Source: an uncultured Clostridia bacterium
GTDB lineage: Bacteria; Bacillota; Clostridia; Lachnospirales; Bianqueaceae
Reading direction: 5' to 3'
Assembly: GCA_944383515.1 (NCBI GenBank)
Contig: CALWPV010000099.1
Location: 1-40,278 of the forward strand
Length of the DNA stretch: 40,278 bases
Shown: positions 34,199 to 40,278 of the stretch, piece after piece
How the letters are laid out: each line of letters opens with the position of its first letter
How positions within the stretch are numbered: the stretch's first letter is position 1
Program-made: the position numbers and the translations under genes
The notes under the pieces: model-generated
What the model saw: the letters and a program-made list of their open reading frames with translations, nothing else
What the model was told of the DNA's origin: nothing
The model's database searches: none

Positions 34199-34393
34199 GC
34201 ATGGAAAACAAGTAGAAGGTTCCGCTTCTCACCTTGTCATCGGCATTTATAGCCGCACATGGCAACGGTTTATCAATTGTAGATTTCCGGAAAGCAAAGC
34301 TGGGCTTAGGCGCGCTTTTGTTTGCCGGTCTGTATTGCGGATCCTTTGGGATTCGTTTTTTTATGCCAAAAATCATTTCGGAGGTACCAAACC
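34199..34393 (+). promoter_or_regulatory. Structured infC leader with an intrinsic attenuator (L20-leader type)
   Basis: The leader opens with a hairpin (ACAAG and AGAAG at 34208-34218 pairing with CTTCT and CTTGT at 34225-34237). Near its 3' end is a terminator-like hairpin, CGGATCC at 34338-34344 with GGATTCG at 34349-34355, directly followed by seven T at 34356-34362. In Bacillus the same operon is controlled by L20 binding to its leader and premature termination; this leader has the right position and parts. Match to the Rfam L20 leader model was not tested. Confidence 0.7.
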
Positions 34394-34903
34394 ATTAGCG
34401 AATTAATGATCAACGAAGAGATTCGTGACAAGGAAGTCAGACTGATTGACGAGAACGGGCAGCAGCTGGGCGTCGTTTCCAGCCGCGAAGCGCTTAGCAT
34501 GGCCGTAGAGAAAAATTTGGATCTGGTAAAAATTGCGCCTCAGTCCAAACCGCCGGTCTGCAAAATCATGAATTATGGAAAATACCGCTTTGACCAAATC
34601 AAACGGGAAAAAGAGGCGAAGAAGAAGCAGAAAACCATGGAAGTGAAAGAGGTTCGGCTCTCGCCCAATATTGATGATCATGATTTGAATACCAAACTGA
34701 AAAATGCGGCTAAGTTCTTGGAAAAGGGCGATAAGGTCAAGGTATCGGTTCGCTTTCGCGGACGCGAAATGACCCACACGGATATTGGTCGTGAAGTGCT
34801 GAATCAGTTTGCGCAGGGCATTTCCGAGGTGGGCAGCGTAGAAAAGGCTCCCAAAATGGAGGGGCGCAGCATGGTCATGTTCTTGATGCCCAAACGTTCC
34901 TAA
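34394..34903 (+). CDS. infC: Translation initiation factor IF-3, probable AUU start
   Basis: Binds the 30S subunit and checks start-codon choice. The 169-residue product begins (M)SELMINEEIRDKEVRLIDE and includes PPVCKIMNYGKYRFDQ and VKEVRLSPNIDDHD. The start is placed at an ATT codon at 34394, because GGAGGT at 34380-34385 is exactly 8 bases upstream. The nearest in-frame ATG at 34406 is 20 bases from that site, and an earlier in-frame start at 34322 runs through the attenuator. An AUU start for infC is a known autoregulatory device in Escherichia coli and other bacteria. The operon continues with rpmI and rplT. Confidence 0.93.
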   Translation: MSELMINEEIRDKEVRLIDENGQQLGVVSSREALSMAVEKNLDLVKIAPQSKPPVCKIMNYGKYRFDQIKREKEAKKKQKTMEVKEVRLSPNIDDHDLNTKLKNAAKFLEKGDKVKVSVRFRGREMTHTDIGREVLNQFAQGISEVGSVEKAPKMEGRSMVMFLMPKRS

Positions 34904-34983
34904 GCTCAGGCCGAGGAGCGTTGGTATAAAACGTTTTTTAGACGGTATCGTTGACAAACGTAGTATTTAAGGAGGATAAAGTT

Positions 34984-35181
34984 ATGCCAAAAGCAAAAAC
35001 TAAAAAAGCAGCTGCAAAGCGCTTTAAAATTACAGGAAACGGAAAACTGAAACGTTTTAAGGCTAACAAAAGCCATATCCTGACTAAAAAGACCACCAAG
35101 AGAAAAAGAACGCTGAGAAAGCCCAGCATGACCGAAAGAAGCAACGAGAAGGTCATGAAGAAAATCCTGCCCTACAGCTAA
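34984..35181 (+). CDS. rpmI: 50S ribosomal protein L35
   Basis: A 65-residue very basic ribosomal protein with the typical [20 protein letters not shown] start and the [16 protein letters not shown] block. The ribosome site AAGGAGG is about 7 bases upstream of this ATG; an in-frame ATG 11 codons upstream is rejected. Second gene of the infC operon. Confidence 0.97.
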   Translation: MPKAKTKKAAAKRFKITGNGKLKRFKANKSHILTKKTTKRKRTLRKPSMTERSNEKVMKKILPYS

Positions 35182-35245
35182 TCGCGGCGACAGGATTTTG
35201 GGTTTATCATCATTCGATATAGATTAACTTTAGGAGGATTTCAAA

Positions 35246-35599
35246 ATGGCAAGAGTAAAAGGTGCCTTAAACGCACGTAAAAAGCATAAAAGAACTTTAA
35301 AACTGGCAAAAGGTTTTTATGGCGCTCGTTCCAAACAGTACCGCACGGCGAAAACCGCTGTTATGCGTTCTCTGCGCAGCGCATACATTGGTCGTCGTCT
35401 TAGAAAAAGAGACTTTCGCAAACTGTGGATCACCCGTATCAACGCTGCATGCCGCTTAAACGACATGTCCTACAGCCGCTTCATGAACGGCCTCAAAAAG
35501 GCAAACATCACCCTCAACCGCAAGGTTCTGGCTGACATTGCCGTAAACGATCCCGCCGGCTTCACCAAACTGGTTGAAACCGCCAAAGCCGCTCAATAA
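35246..35599 (+). CDS. rplT: 50S ribosomal protein L20
   Basis: A 117-residue 23S rRNA-binding protein needed early in large-subunit assembly, and the likely repressor of its own operon through the leader. Typical sequence: [35 protein letters not shown] and the [20 protein letters not shown] block. The ribosome site is TTAGGAGGA. Last gene of the operon, followed by a strong terminator. Confidence 0.97.
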   Translation: MARVKGALNARKKHKRTLKLAKGFYGARSKQYRTAKTAVMRSLRSAYIGRRLRKRDFRKLWITRINAACRLNDMSYSRFMNGLKKANITLNRKVLADIAVNDPAGFTKLVETAKAAQ

Positions 35600-35614
35600 A
35601 AAGCGCAAAAAAAG

Positions 35615-35656
35615 AAGCACGATTCATCCTCTAGGAGGAAGATCGTGCTTTTTTAA
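35615..35656 (+). terminator. Intrinsic terminator after rplT
   Basis: AAGCACGAT at 35615-35623 pairs with ATCGTGCTT at 35642-35650, with an inner TCCTC/GAGGA pairing and a T-run that follows to 35654. Confidence 0.9.
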
Positions 35657-35705
35657 TAGGCAAATGCAGACATCGCATTTGACCTATCTCATCCGCGCGT
35701 AGCGC
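35656..35705. repeat. Two adjacent hairpins beside a GGGGACGGACC motif
   Basis: A 12-bp stem with one bulged base (35656-35667 with 35675-35687) is followed by CGCGC-GTA-GCGCG at 35693-35705 and then GGGGACGGACC at about 35713. The layout resembles REP-type elements. No other copy was found in the window. Confidence 0.5.
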
Positions 35706-35754
35706 GTAAAGGGGACGGACCTCTTCTTTAATACCCTCATTTATAAGGCCCGAA

Positions 35755-35979
35755 TTATTGACGCTCCGATGAGATGCTTGCTAAAATGATGGCATCTTCC
35801 ACCGCGTCGCGCAAATGCTCTGGCGCAAGTTGTTCGCGTTCGAACATAGCGGCTAAGTTTTCTACAAATGCACGATCTGCAGAAATATCTTCAACCATAT
35901 AATTGCCAGCAGCAATGCCGTACGTAGTATAGACGCCAATATCCTGATGCTGCATTATGTTCTCAATAATGGTGAACAT
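35755..35979 (-). CDS. Small acidic protein, possibly of the DUF6514 group
   Basis: A 74-residue acidic protein with no membrane segment. The pattern GVYTTYGIAAGNY, VEDISADRAFVENLA and HLRDAVEDAIIL resembles short Bacillota proteins of unknown function that I recall under DUF6514, but this is from memory and not certain. A strong ribosome site (AAAGGAGGG) lies about 13 bases upstream of ATG on the minus strand, longer than usual. An extended -10 box (TGGTATCAT) about 60 bases upstream may drive it. It is convergent with rplT and seems monocistronic. Confidence 0.7.
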   Translation of the reverse strand: MFTIIENIMQHQDIGVYTTYGIAAGNYMVEDISADRAFVENLAAMFEREQLAPEHLRDAVEDAIILASISSERQ

Positions 35980-36033
35980 TCTCTCTTTAAGACCCTCCTT
36001 TCTTTTTCAGCTCCCCCGTCGCTGTCAGACATA

Positions 36034-36039
36034 ATGATA
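36034..36039 (-). promoter_or_regulatory. Possible extended -10 box for the small reverse-strand gene
   Basis: Minus strand reads TGGTATCAT. No convincing -35 box is present at the normal spacing. Confidence 0.35.
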
Positions 36040-36352
36040 CCATATATTTCCAAAATTTGCATCATCTTTTTGAAAATTGTTAAAGAAACGTTGTAATGAC
36101 GGAAAGAGCTTCTTTGGTTTATGACATATATTTTAAAATAATAGAAATAAGAATTATAATTCCTAGGAAAAACTAACAATTTTAACCCAAGGTTTCTATA
36201 TAACATATACATGATTTTTAAAAGTCAATGGTAAAAACAAACAAATAAGTTATTTTTACATAAAGAAAAACTAGTCTTACAAATTTTATATAGTCGATTA
36301 TGAAAATCAATTATGGAGAGTTTTACAATAGAAATGGAAGAGAGGGAGGTGT

Positions 36353-36375
36353 TCTTTGAGTAAAGTACTCAAAGA
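36353..36375 (+). repeat. 23-base palindrome, copy 1
   Basis: TCTTTGAGTA, loop AAG, TACTCAAAGA. Flanking bases extend the perfect stem to 12 bp (36351-36377). Copy 2 at 36575-36597 is its exact reverse complement. Confidence 0.85.
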
Positions 36376-36574
36376 ACGATTCTAAATTCCTTTTTATATA
36401 AAACATACAAAAGAATAAAAAAATCAGAAGTTTATCGTTTAGGAATCATCTGATTGTCGAAAAATAAAACAAAAAATAATTGTTTTAAAAATAAAAATTT
36501 GTCAATTTTGCCAGTGCTGAGAAATGAAAAAATACATGACTGCCTTATATTTTGGGGTGGCAGCAATAGCAGCC

Positions 36575-36597
36575 TCTTTGAGTACTTTACTCAAAGA
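36575..36597 (-). repeat. 23-base palindrome, copy 2 in opposite orientation
   Basis: TCTTTGAGTA, loop CTT, TACTCAAAGA. The three-base loop is the reverse complement of that in copy 1, so the two copies form an inverted pair that encloses about 200 bases. Confidence 0.85.
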
Positions 36598-36711
36598 CCG
36601 TAAAAATGCACCGCGCAGCCCCCTTTTTTTATATACCCGCTAAATTATATTCTGAGGGAGAATTGGTAACTATAACAAGCCTGAACCCGCTTCAATTCAG
36701 GGATTTTGGAC

Positions 36712-36739
36712 TTGCATATTTTCTGAAAAATGGTATAAT
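36712..36739 (+). promoter_or_regulatory. Promoter of loaP
   Basis: TTGCAT at 36712-36717 and TATAAT at 36734-36739, spacing 16, with an extended -10 (TGGTATAAT). It gives a leader of about 205 bases before loaP. Confidence 0.8.
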
Positions 36740-36752
36740 GTTTGCAAAGCAG

Positions 36753-36920
36753 AGAAGAACTGGGAAATATTCTGCGTAGATCCCAGCGTATTCTTCTTTT
36801 GTAACAACTTTGACAGAAGCCGGAATCGTCGCCTGGAGCGCGTTTCGGCCTTGTCTTAGCTTATAACCTTTTAGCCAGCTGGGTGACTACGTGACAGATC
36901 TGCGTCAAAGCCCGGATGGC
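36753..36920 (+). promoter_or_regulatory. Structured loaP leader RNA with three hairpins
   Basis: Hairpin A pairs AGAAGAA and CTGGGA (36753-36765) with TCCCAG (36781-36786) and TTCTTCT (36791-36797), a CGTA bulge between, with a short T tail; it looks like an attenuator. Hairpin B pairs GCCGGAA (36819-36825) with TTTCGGC (36843-36849) around a further CGC/GCG stem. Hairpin C pairs 36874-36884 with 36910-36920 with one mismatch, and has an inner TGAC/GTCA pair. No riboswitch class that I know matches. Confidence 0.6.
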
Positions 36921-36953
36921 GAAGCCTACTCTTAATTCCTGGAGGTGAGCGCT

Positions 36954-37550
36954 ATGTGGTATGCAATGCAGGTAAAAGGCGGCAACGAAAACTTGGTTTC
37001 ACAGCTTTGCAAAGCCCGGTTTCAAGGATCGCTGCTAAATAACTGCTTCTATCCTAAGCGAGAAATTATCCGCAAGGAGCGGGGAGAAAGAAAAGTGGTT
37101 ATGCGAACAATGTTTCCCGGATATTTGATTATCGACAGCGATGCGATCGACGAACTGTCCCGCTCGCTCTGGCAGGTACCAGAACTGACCAAGGTTATCA
37201 AAACGGGAACTACCGCCATTCCGATAGAGGGAGACGAACGCGAGTTTATCGAACGCCATAGCGATCAAAATCATGTTTTTCGCATGTCCAAAGGCTACAT
37301 GGTTGGCGATTTTGTCAAAATTGAAGAGGGCGCGTTTGCCGGATTTTACGGGCGCCTGCTCTACGTCAATCGTCACAATCGTTTCGGCGTTATGAAGATT
37401 CATATGTTTGGCAAAGAAATGGAAATCCAATTTGGCCTAGAGATCGTTCACAAAATTCCTTCACCAACCCAACCCATACATACACAAACCCCCGAGGTAG
37501 CGGGAGTTGGCGTCTTTACCGAGAATGCATGGCATTCTTATCCGTATTAA
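36954..37550 (+). CDS. loaP: Transcription antiterminator LoaP (NusG family)
   Basis: A 198-residue NusG paralogue that rides on RNA polymerase and lets it pass terminators in long biosynthetic operons. The NGN domain begins MWYAMQVKGGNENLVSQLC and includes CFYPKREIIRKERGERKVV and FPGYLIID. The KOW domain is in GDFVKIEEGAFAGFYGRLL. These features match LoaP, not the housekeeping NusG. A Pro/Thr-rich tail of about 30 residues follows. The ATG at 36954 has GGAGGT 7 bases upstream. It has its own promoter with a structured leader, and an intrinsic terminator followed by a polysaccharide gene lies directly downstream, as expected for a LoaP-controlled operon. Confidence 0.88.
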   Translation: MWYAMQVKGGNENLVSQLCKARFQGSLLNNCFYPKREIIRKERGERKVVMRTMFPGYLIIDSDAIDELSRSLWQVPELTKVIKTGTTAIPIEGDEREFIERHSDQNHVFRMSKGYMVGDFVKIEEGAFAGFYGRLLYVNRHNRFGVMKIHMFGKEMEIQFGLEIVHKIPSPTQPIHTQTPEVAGVGVFTENAWHSYPY

Positions 37551-37574
37551 ACTGTATAGTACATGTTTTTTAGG

Positions 37575-37598
37575 GAGCTGAGCAATCAGCTCTTTTTT
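37575..37598 (+). terminator. Intrinsic terminator between loaP and the dehydratase gene
   Basis: GAGCTGA at 37575-37581, GCAA tetraloop, TCAGCTC at 37586-37592, then six T. It lies 24 bases after the loaP stop and 46 bases before the next gene, in the position of a LoaP target. Confidence 0.85.
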
Positions 37599-37643
37599 GT
37601 TTACAAAAAAATGAAGGGGAACAAGGGAGGAGGTGTAGAAAGT

Positions 37644-39743
37644 ATGGATATGCGTAAAACAGGCAAGAAGAAAAGATTAGAGCACTGGCAAATTATTGCA
37701 TTATATTTACTCCTGTACGACGTAATTGTTATGAACGCGTCGTATTTTATGGGACTTCTTCTACGCTTCGATTTGCGATATACGGCAATACCTTCTCAGT
37801 ACTTATCGGCCTTTCTTCAATTTGCGCCGTTTTATACGCTGTTTACGGTTTTGGTGTTTTTTGTGTTTCGTCTCTATAACAGTTTATGGCGCTTTGCCAG
37901 TTTTAGTGAACTTAATCGCATTATCGCAGCATCTGTGGTTTCTACTCTATTTCAGGCGGTTGGCATTACGGCCTTTGTGCAGAGAATGCCTGTTGCCTAT
38001 TACGTGTTTGGCGCGATAGCGCAGTTTTGCTTAGTTACCGCGGTGCGCTTTCTTTATCGTTTTATTACCTTAGAGCGAGCGAGACGAAAAAAGAATGTAC
38101 AGGCGGTTCATAGCGCTATGATTATTGGCGCTGGCGCGGCGGGCCGCATGATTATTCGGGAATTAAAGGGTTCGGACGAGGCCGATGCTAAACCGGTCTG
38201 TGTGATCGACGACAATTCAAATAAATGGGGCCGAGTCATTGAAGGCATCCCTATTGTGGGCGGCCGGGAAAGCATTTTGGCGGCGGTTCAGAAATACCAT
38301 GTGGATCAGATTTTATTCGCCATTCCTACGGCCACGCCGGAAGAAAAACGCGATATTTTAAACATATGCAAAGAAAGTAATTGTGAACTTCGTACTCTGC
38401 CGGGTATTTATCAGCTGACGAACGGCGACGTATCGCTCAGCAAAATGAAGCCGGTAGCGGTGGAAGATCTGCTGGGACGCGATCCTATTAAGGTGAACAT
38501 GGAGGAGATTTTTCAGCATTTGCGCGGTCAAACCATTTTGGTGACTGGCGGGGGCGGCTCCATTGGTAGCGAGCTTTGCCGCCAAATTGCCGGCCACGAG
38601 CCGAAGCGGCTGATTATTTTCGACATTTACGAAAACAATGCGTACGCCATAGAGCAGGAGCTTAAAAGGAAATACCCTAAGCTGAACCTGGCTGTGTTAA
38701 TCGGCTCGGTGCGGGACAGCCGGCGCATTGACAGCGTTTTTAAGCAGTACCGTCCCGACATTGTTTACCACGCGGCGGCGCATAAGCACGTGCCGTTAAT
38801 GGAGACAAGCCCCAATGAGGCGATTAAAAATAATGTTATTGGCACTTATAAAACGGCGTATGCGGCCCTGAAGTACGGCGCAAAGCGCTTTGTTTTAATC
38901 AGTACCGATAAGGCTGTGAATCCCACGAATATTATGGGGGCCAGCAAGCGCCTGTGTGAAATGGTGATTCAGAGTATGGACGCCATTAGCAAGGCGGGGC
39001 GCATTGATTTACTGCCGCTTTTGCATGCGCATATGTCTGACGAGGCATATACACATGCGAGCACACATCGACATGGTGAGCTACATAGATACAAAAGGCC
39101 CTTGGTTGATCCCGTGGAGTCTGCCGCGCTAGAGGACGAGCCGGAGGGCTGTTCTATTCGCATTGAAAGCGTAAAGAATAAAGAAAGGACGGGTACGCAG
39201 TTTGTAGCCGTTCGTTTTGGCAATGTGTTAGGGAGTAACGGATCGGTTATTCCACTATTTAAAAAACAGATTGAAGAGGGCGGGCCGGTTACCGTTACGC
39301 ACCCCGATATTATTCGCTATTTTATGACCATTCCCGAGGCGGTGAGCCTAGTGTTACAGGCTGGTACCTATGCCTGGGGAGGCGAGATTTTTGTGCTGGA
39401 CATGGGTGATCCGGTGAAGATCGATACGCTGGCGCGCAACCTGATTCGCTTATCGGGCTATACGCCGGATGTAGACATAAAAATAGAATATGTGGGGCTT
39501 AGACCGGGCGAAAAGCTGTATGAAGAAAAGCTCATGGCAGAGGAAGGCATGCTGAAAACCGATAATGAACTGATTCATATTGGGAAGCCTATTCCCTTTG
39601 ACACCGAGAAGTTTTTGCAGCAGTTGCAAAAACTGGCTGAGGCCAGCTACGAAAATTCCGACCATATCGTACAAATGGTAGAAGAGATTGTGCCAACCTT
39701 CCACCCGACAGGAAGCGATCAATCAACAACAGCAGTGGGGTAA
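37644..39743 (+). CDS. Membrane-bound UDP-sugar 4,6-dehydratase, FlaA1/CapD/PglF family
   Basis: A 699-residue enzyme that makes a UDP-4-keto-6-deoxy sugar for capsule, exopolysaccharide or glycan synthesis. About four transmembrane segments fill residues 15-140. A first nucleotide-binding domain follows (IIGAGAAGRMIIREL near 163), then the catalytic short-chain dehydrogenase domain (VTGGGGSIGSELCRQI near 301, AAAHKHVPLMETSPNEA, STDKAVNPTNIMGASKR with Met in place of the usual Tyr, normal for this family). Between IQSMDAI and TQFVAVRFGNVLGS about 65 extra residues, rich in His and acidic residues, are present. The start at 37644 is chosen for its GGAGGTG ribosome site; an in-frame start at 37563 would overlap the terminator. 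Probably the first structural gene of a cluster that runs out of the window. Confidence 0.92.
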   Translation: MDMRKTGKKKRLEHWQIIALYLLLYDVIVMNASYFMGLLLRFDLRYTAIPSQYLSAFLQFAPFYTLFTVLVFFVFRLYNSLWRFASFSELNRIIAASVVSTLFQAVGITAFVQRMPVAYYVFGAIAQFCLVTAVRFLYRFITLERARRKKNVQAVHSAMIIGAGAAGRMIIRELKGSDEADAKPVCVIDDNSNKWGRVIEGIPIVGGRESILAAVQKYHVDQILFAIPTATPEEKRDILNICKESNCELRTLPGIYQLTNGDVSLSKMKPVAVEDLLGRDPIKVNMEEIFQHLRGQTILVTGGGGSIGSELCRQIAGHEPKRLIIFDIYENNAYAIEQELKRKYPKLNLAVLIGSVRDSRRIDSVFKQYRPDIVYHAAAHKHVPLMETSPNEAIKNNVIGTYKTAYAALKYGAKRFVLISTDKAVNPTNIMGASKRLCEMVIQSMDAISKAGRIDLLPLLHAHMSDEAYTHASTHRHGELHRYKRPLVDPVESAALEDEPEGCSIRIESVKNKERTGTQFVAVRFGNVLGSNGSVIPLFKKQIEEGGPVTVTHPDIIRYFMTIPEAVSLVLQAGTYAWGGEIFVLDMGDPVKIDTLARNLIRLSGYTPDVDIKIEYVGLRPGEKLYEEKLMAEEGMLKTDNELIHIGKPIPFDTEKFLQQLQKLAEASYENSDHIVQMVEEIVPTFHPTGSDQSTTAVG

Positions 39744-40278
39744 AAAGAATGGATAGAGGGGCTGTATTAGACAGTTTACAGGTTTAAGGTGGACTAATGA
39801 AATAGAGCATATGGCTATAAGAAAGTTGATTACTCTTACGTGATGATCCTATTCTACGCTACAGTGGCGCTGCAAGTTATACGAGAAGCCTAGGGTAGGC
39901 TATGGAGTGTTTTATACCATTTATGACATAATGTTAGAATGTTAACGGCTACGTGGTTCATTGTGGAGGGCGTGGCGGAGTCTTCTGGAGTTATTTTTCA
40001 GGGGGGATAGGGCGTTTTTGGAAAGGTGGTTGTTATGTTTGGTAATGGGGATAACGTCTTTGAGACGGATAGGGAGAGAATTGATTTGTAATAAATAGAC
40101 AAAAATGAGGGCGGAAATGGTTGATAATGAAGCTGGTTTTTGTTGATTTACTACAAAAATGAGTACCTCGAAGAGATGTTCTGACGATGACTGAAATGTA
40201 TAAGCGTATATGAGATGGATTGAGCCATTGGATGAAAAGAATAGAAGCGTCTTAAAGAGACAGGTTCCGAGAGGGATG
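39744..40278. other. Gene-free right end of the window
   Basis: 535 bases with no plausible gene on either strand; only reading frames of fewer than about 20 codons start here. A small hairpin AGCCTA-GGG-TAGGCT lies at about 39888-39902. No convincing promoter or terminator is seen. It may be a leader for the next gene beyond the window or decayed sequence. Confidence 0.6.

Larger units (their letters stand above)
36060..36711. other. AT-rich gene-free stretch
   Basis: About 650 bases with much higher AT content than the rest of the window and no plausible gene on either strand. It holds the two oppositely oriented copies of a palindrome described separately, a weak AATCAGA/TCTGATT pairing at 36422-36455 and a small CCTGAA/TTCAGG hairpin at 36680-36701. 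It separates the ribosomal protein operon from the polysaccharide locus. Confidence 0.7.

Noticed and set aside
36874-36920. Riboswitch (for example cyclic di-GMP type) in the loaP leader
   Set aside because: GCGTCAAAGCC resembles a fragment of the c-di-GMP consensus, but the other conserved segments and the tetraloop-receptor are missing.
40035-40091. 18-codon frame with an AGGTGG-like site upstream
   Set aside because: Too short and without recognisable features; chance occurrence is likely.

Overview
The window looks like a chromosomal segment of an anaerobic, low-to-mid GC Gram-positive bacterium of the class Clostridia, possibly Lachnospiraceae-like. The evidence is a Bacillota-type tmk-darA-holB-ricT-trmN6-rsmI operon, a single-chain pyruvate:ferredoxin oxidoreductase, the clostridial MurG type, an infC-rpmI-rplT operon with an apparent AUU start, and a LoaP-headed polysaccharide locus. 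Coding DNA is GC-rich (my impression is a little above 50%), while some intergenic regions are very AT-rich. No rRNA, tRNA, CRISPR array or intact transposase was found.

Layout. 1-5.7 kb: a reverse-strand P-loop kinase, an unusual spacer with three perfect hairpins, then an operon of one membrane protein and two solute-binding-like lipoproteins, and a reverse-strand hypothetical gene. 5.9-11.7 kb: a housekeeping operon (tmk, darA, holB, ricT, trmN6, a DUF362 ferredoxin protein, rsmI). 11.7-16.9 kb: a HIT protein, murG, a galactokinase-uridylyltransferase fusion, and a lipoprotein cyclophilin. 17-20.7 kb: pyruvate:ferredoxin oxidoreductase on its own promoter and terminator. 20.7-30 kb: mtnN, galE, a second murG, nagZ, and a 1598-residue exonuclease-like/RecQ/UvrD helicase fusion. 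30-32 kb: a GntR regulator with an ABC exporter. 32.0-33.0 kb: a decayed proB-proA remnant. 33.0-35.7 kb: ilvE, then infC-rpmI-rplT behind an attenuator leader. 35.7-36.9 kb: a small reverse-strand gene and an AT-rich stretch with two oppositely oriented copies of one palindrome. 36.7-40.3 kb: loaP, an intrinsic terminator, and a large FlaA1/CapD-type sugar-nucleotide dehydratase, then about 0.5 kb without a gene.

How the genes fit together. GalK-GalT plus GalE complete the step from galactose to UDP-glucose, and each half of this Leloir set is directly joined to its own murG copy. NagZ lies next to the second copy, giving a sugar-nucleotide and cell-wall theme. LoaP with the dehydratase marks the start of a surface polysaccharide cluster that probably continues to the right, with a terminator between them that is a natural antitermination target. 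The proBA remnant shows that at least this copy of the first two proline-synthesis genes is dead.

The observations I rate highest are the GalK-GalT fusion, the paired murG/Leloir arrangement, the triple-module helicase, the proBA remnant, and the loaP leader and terminator. All family assignments are from reading motifs; no database search was run.
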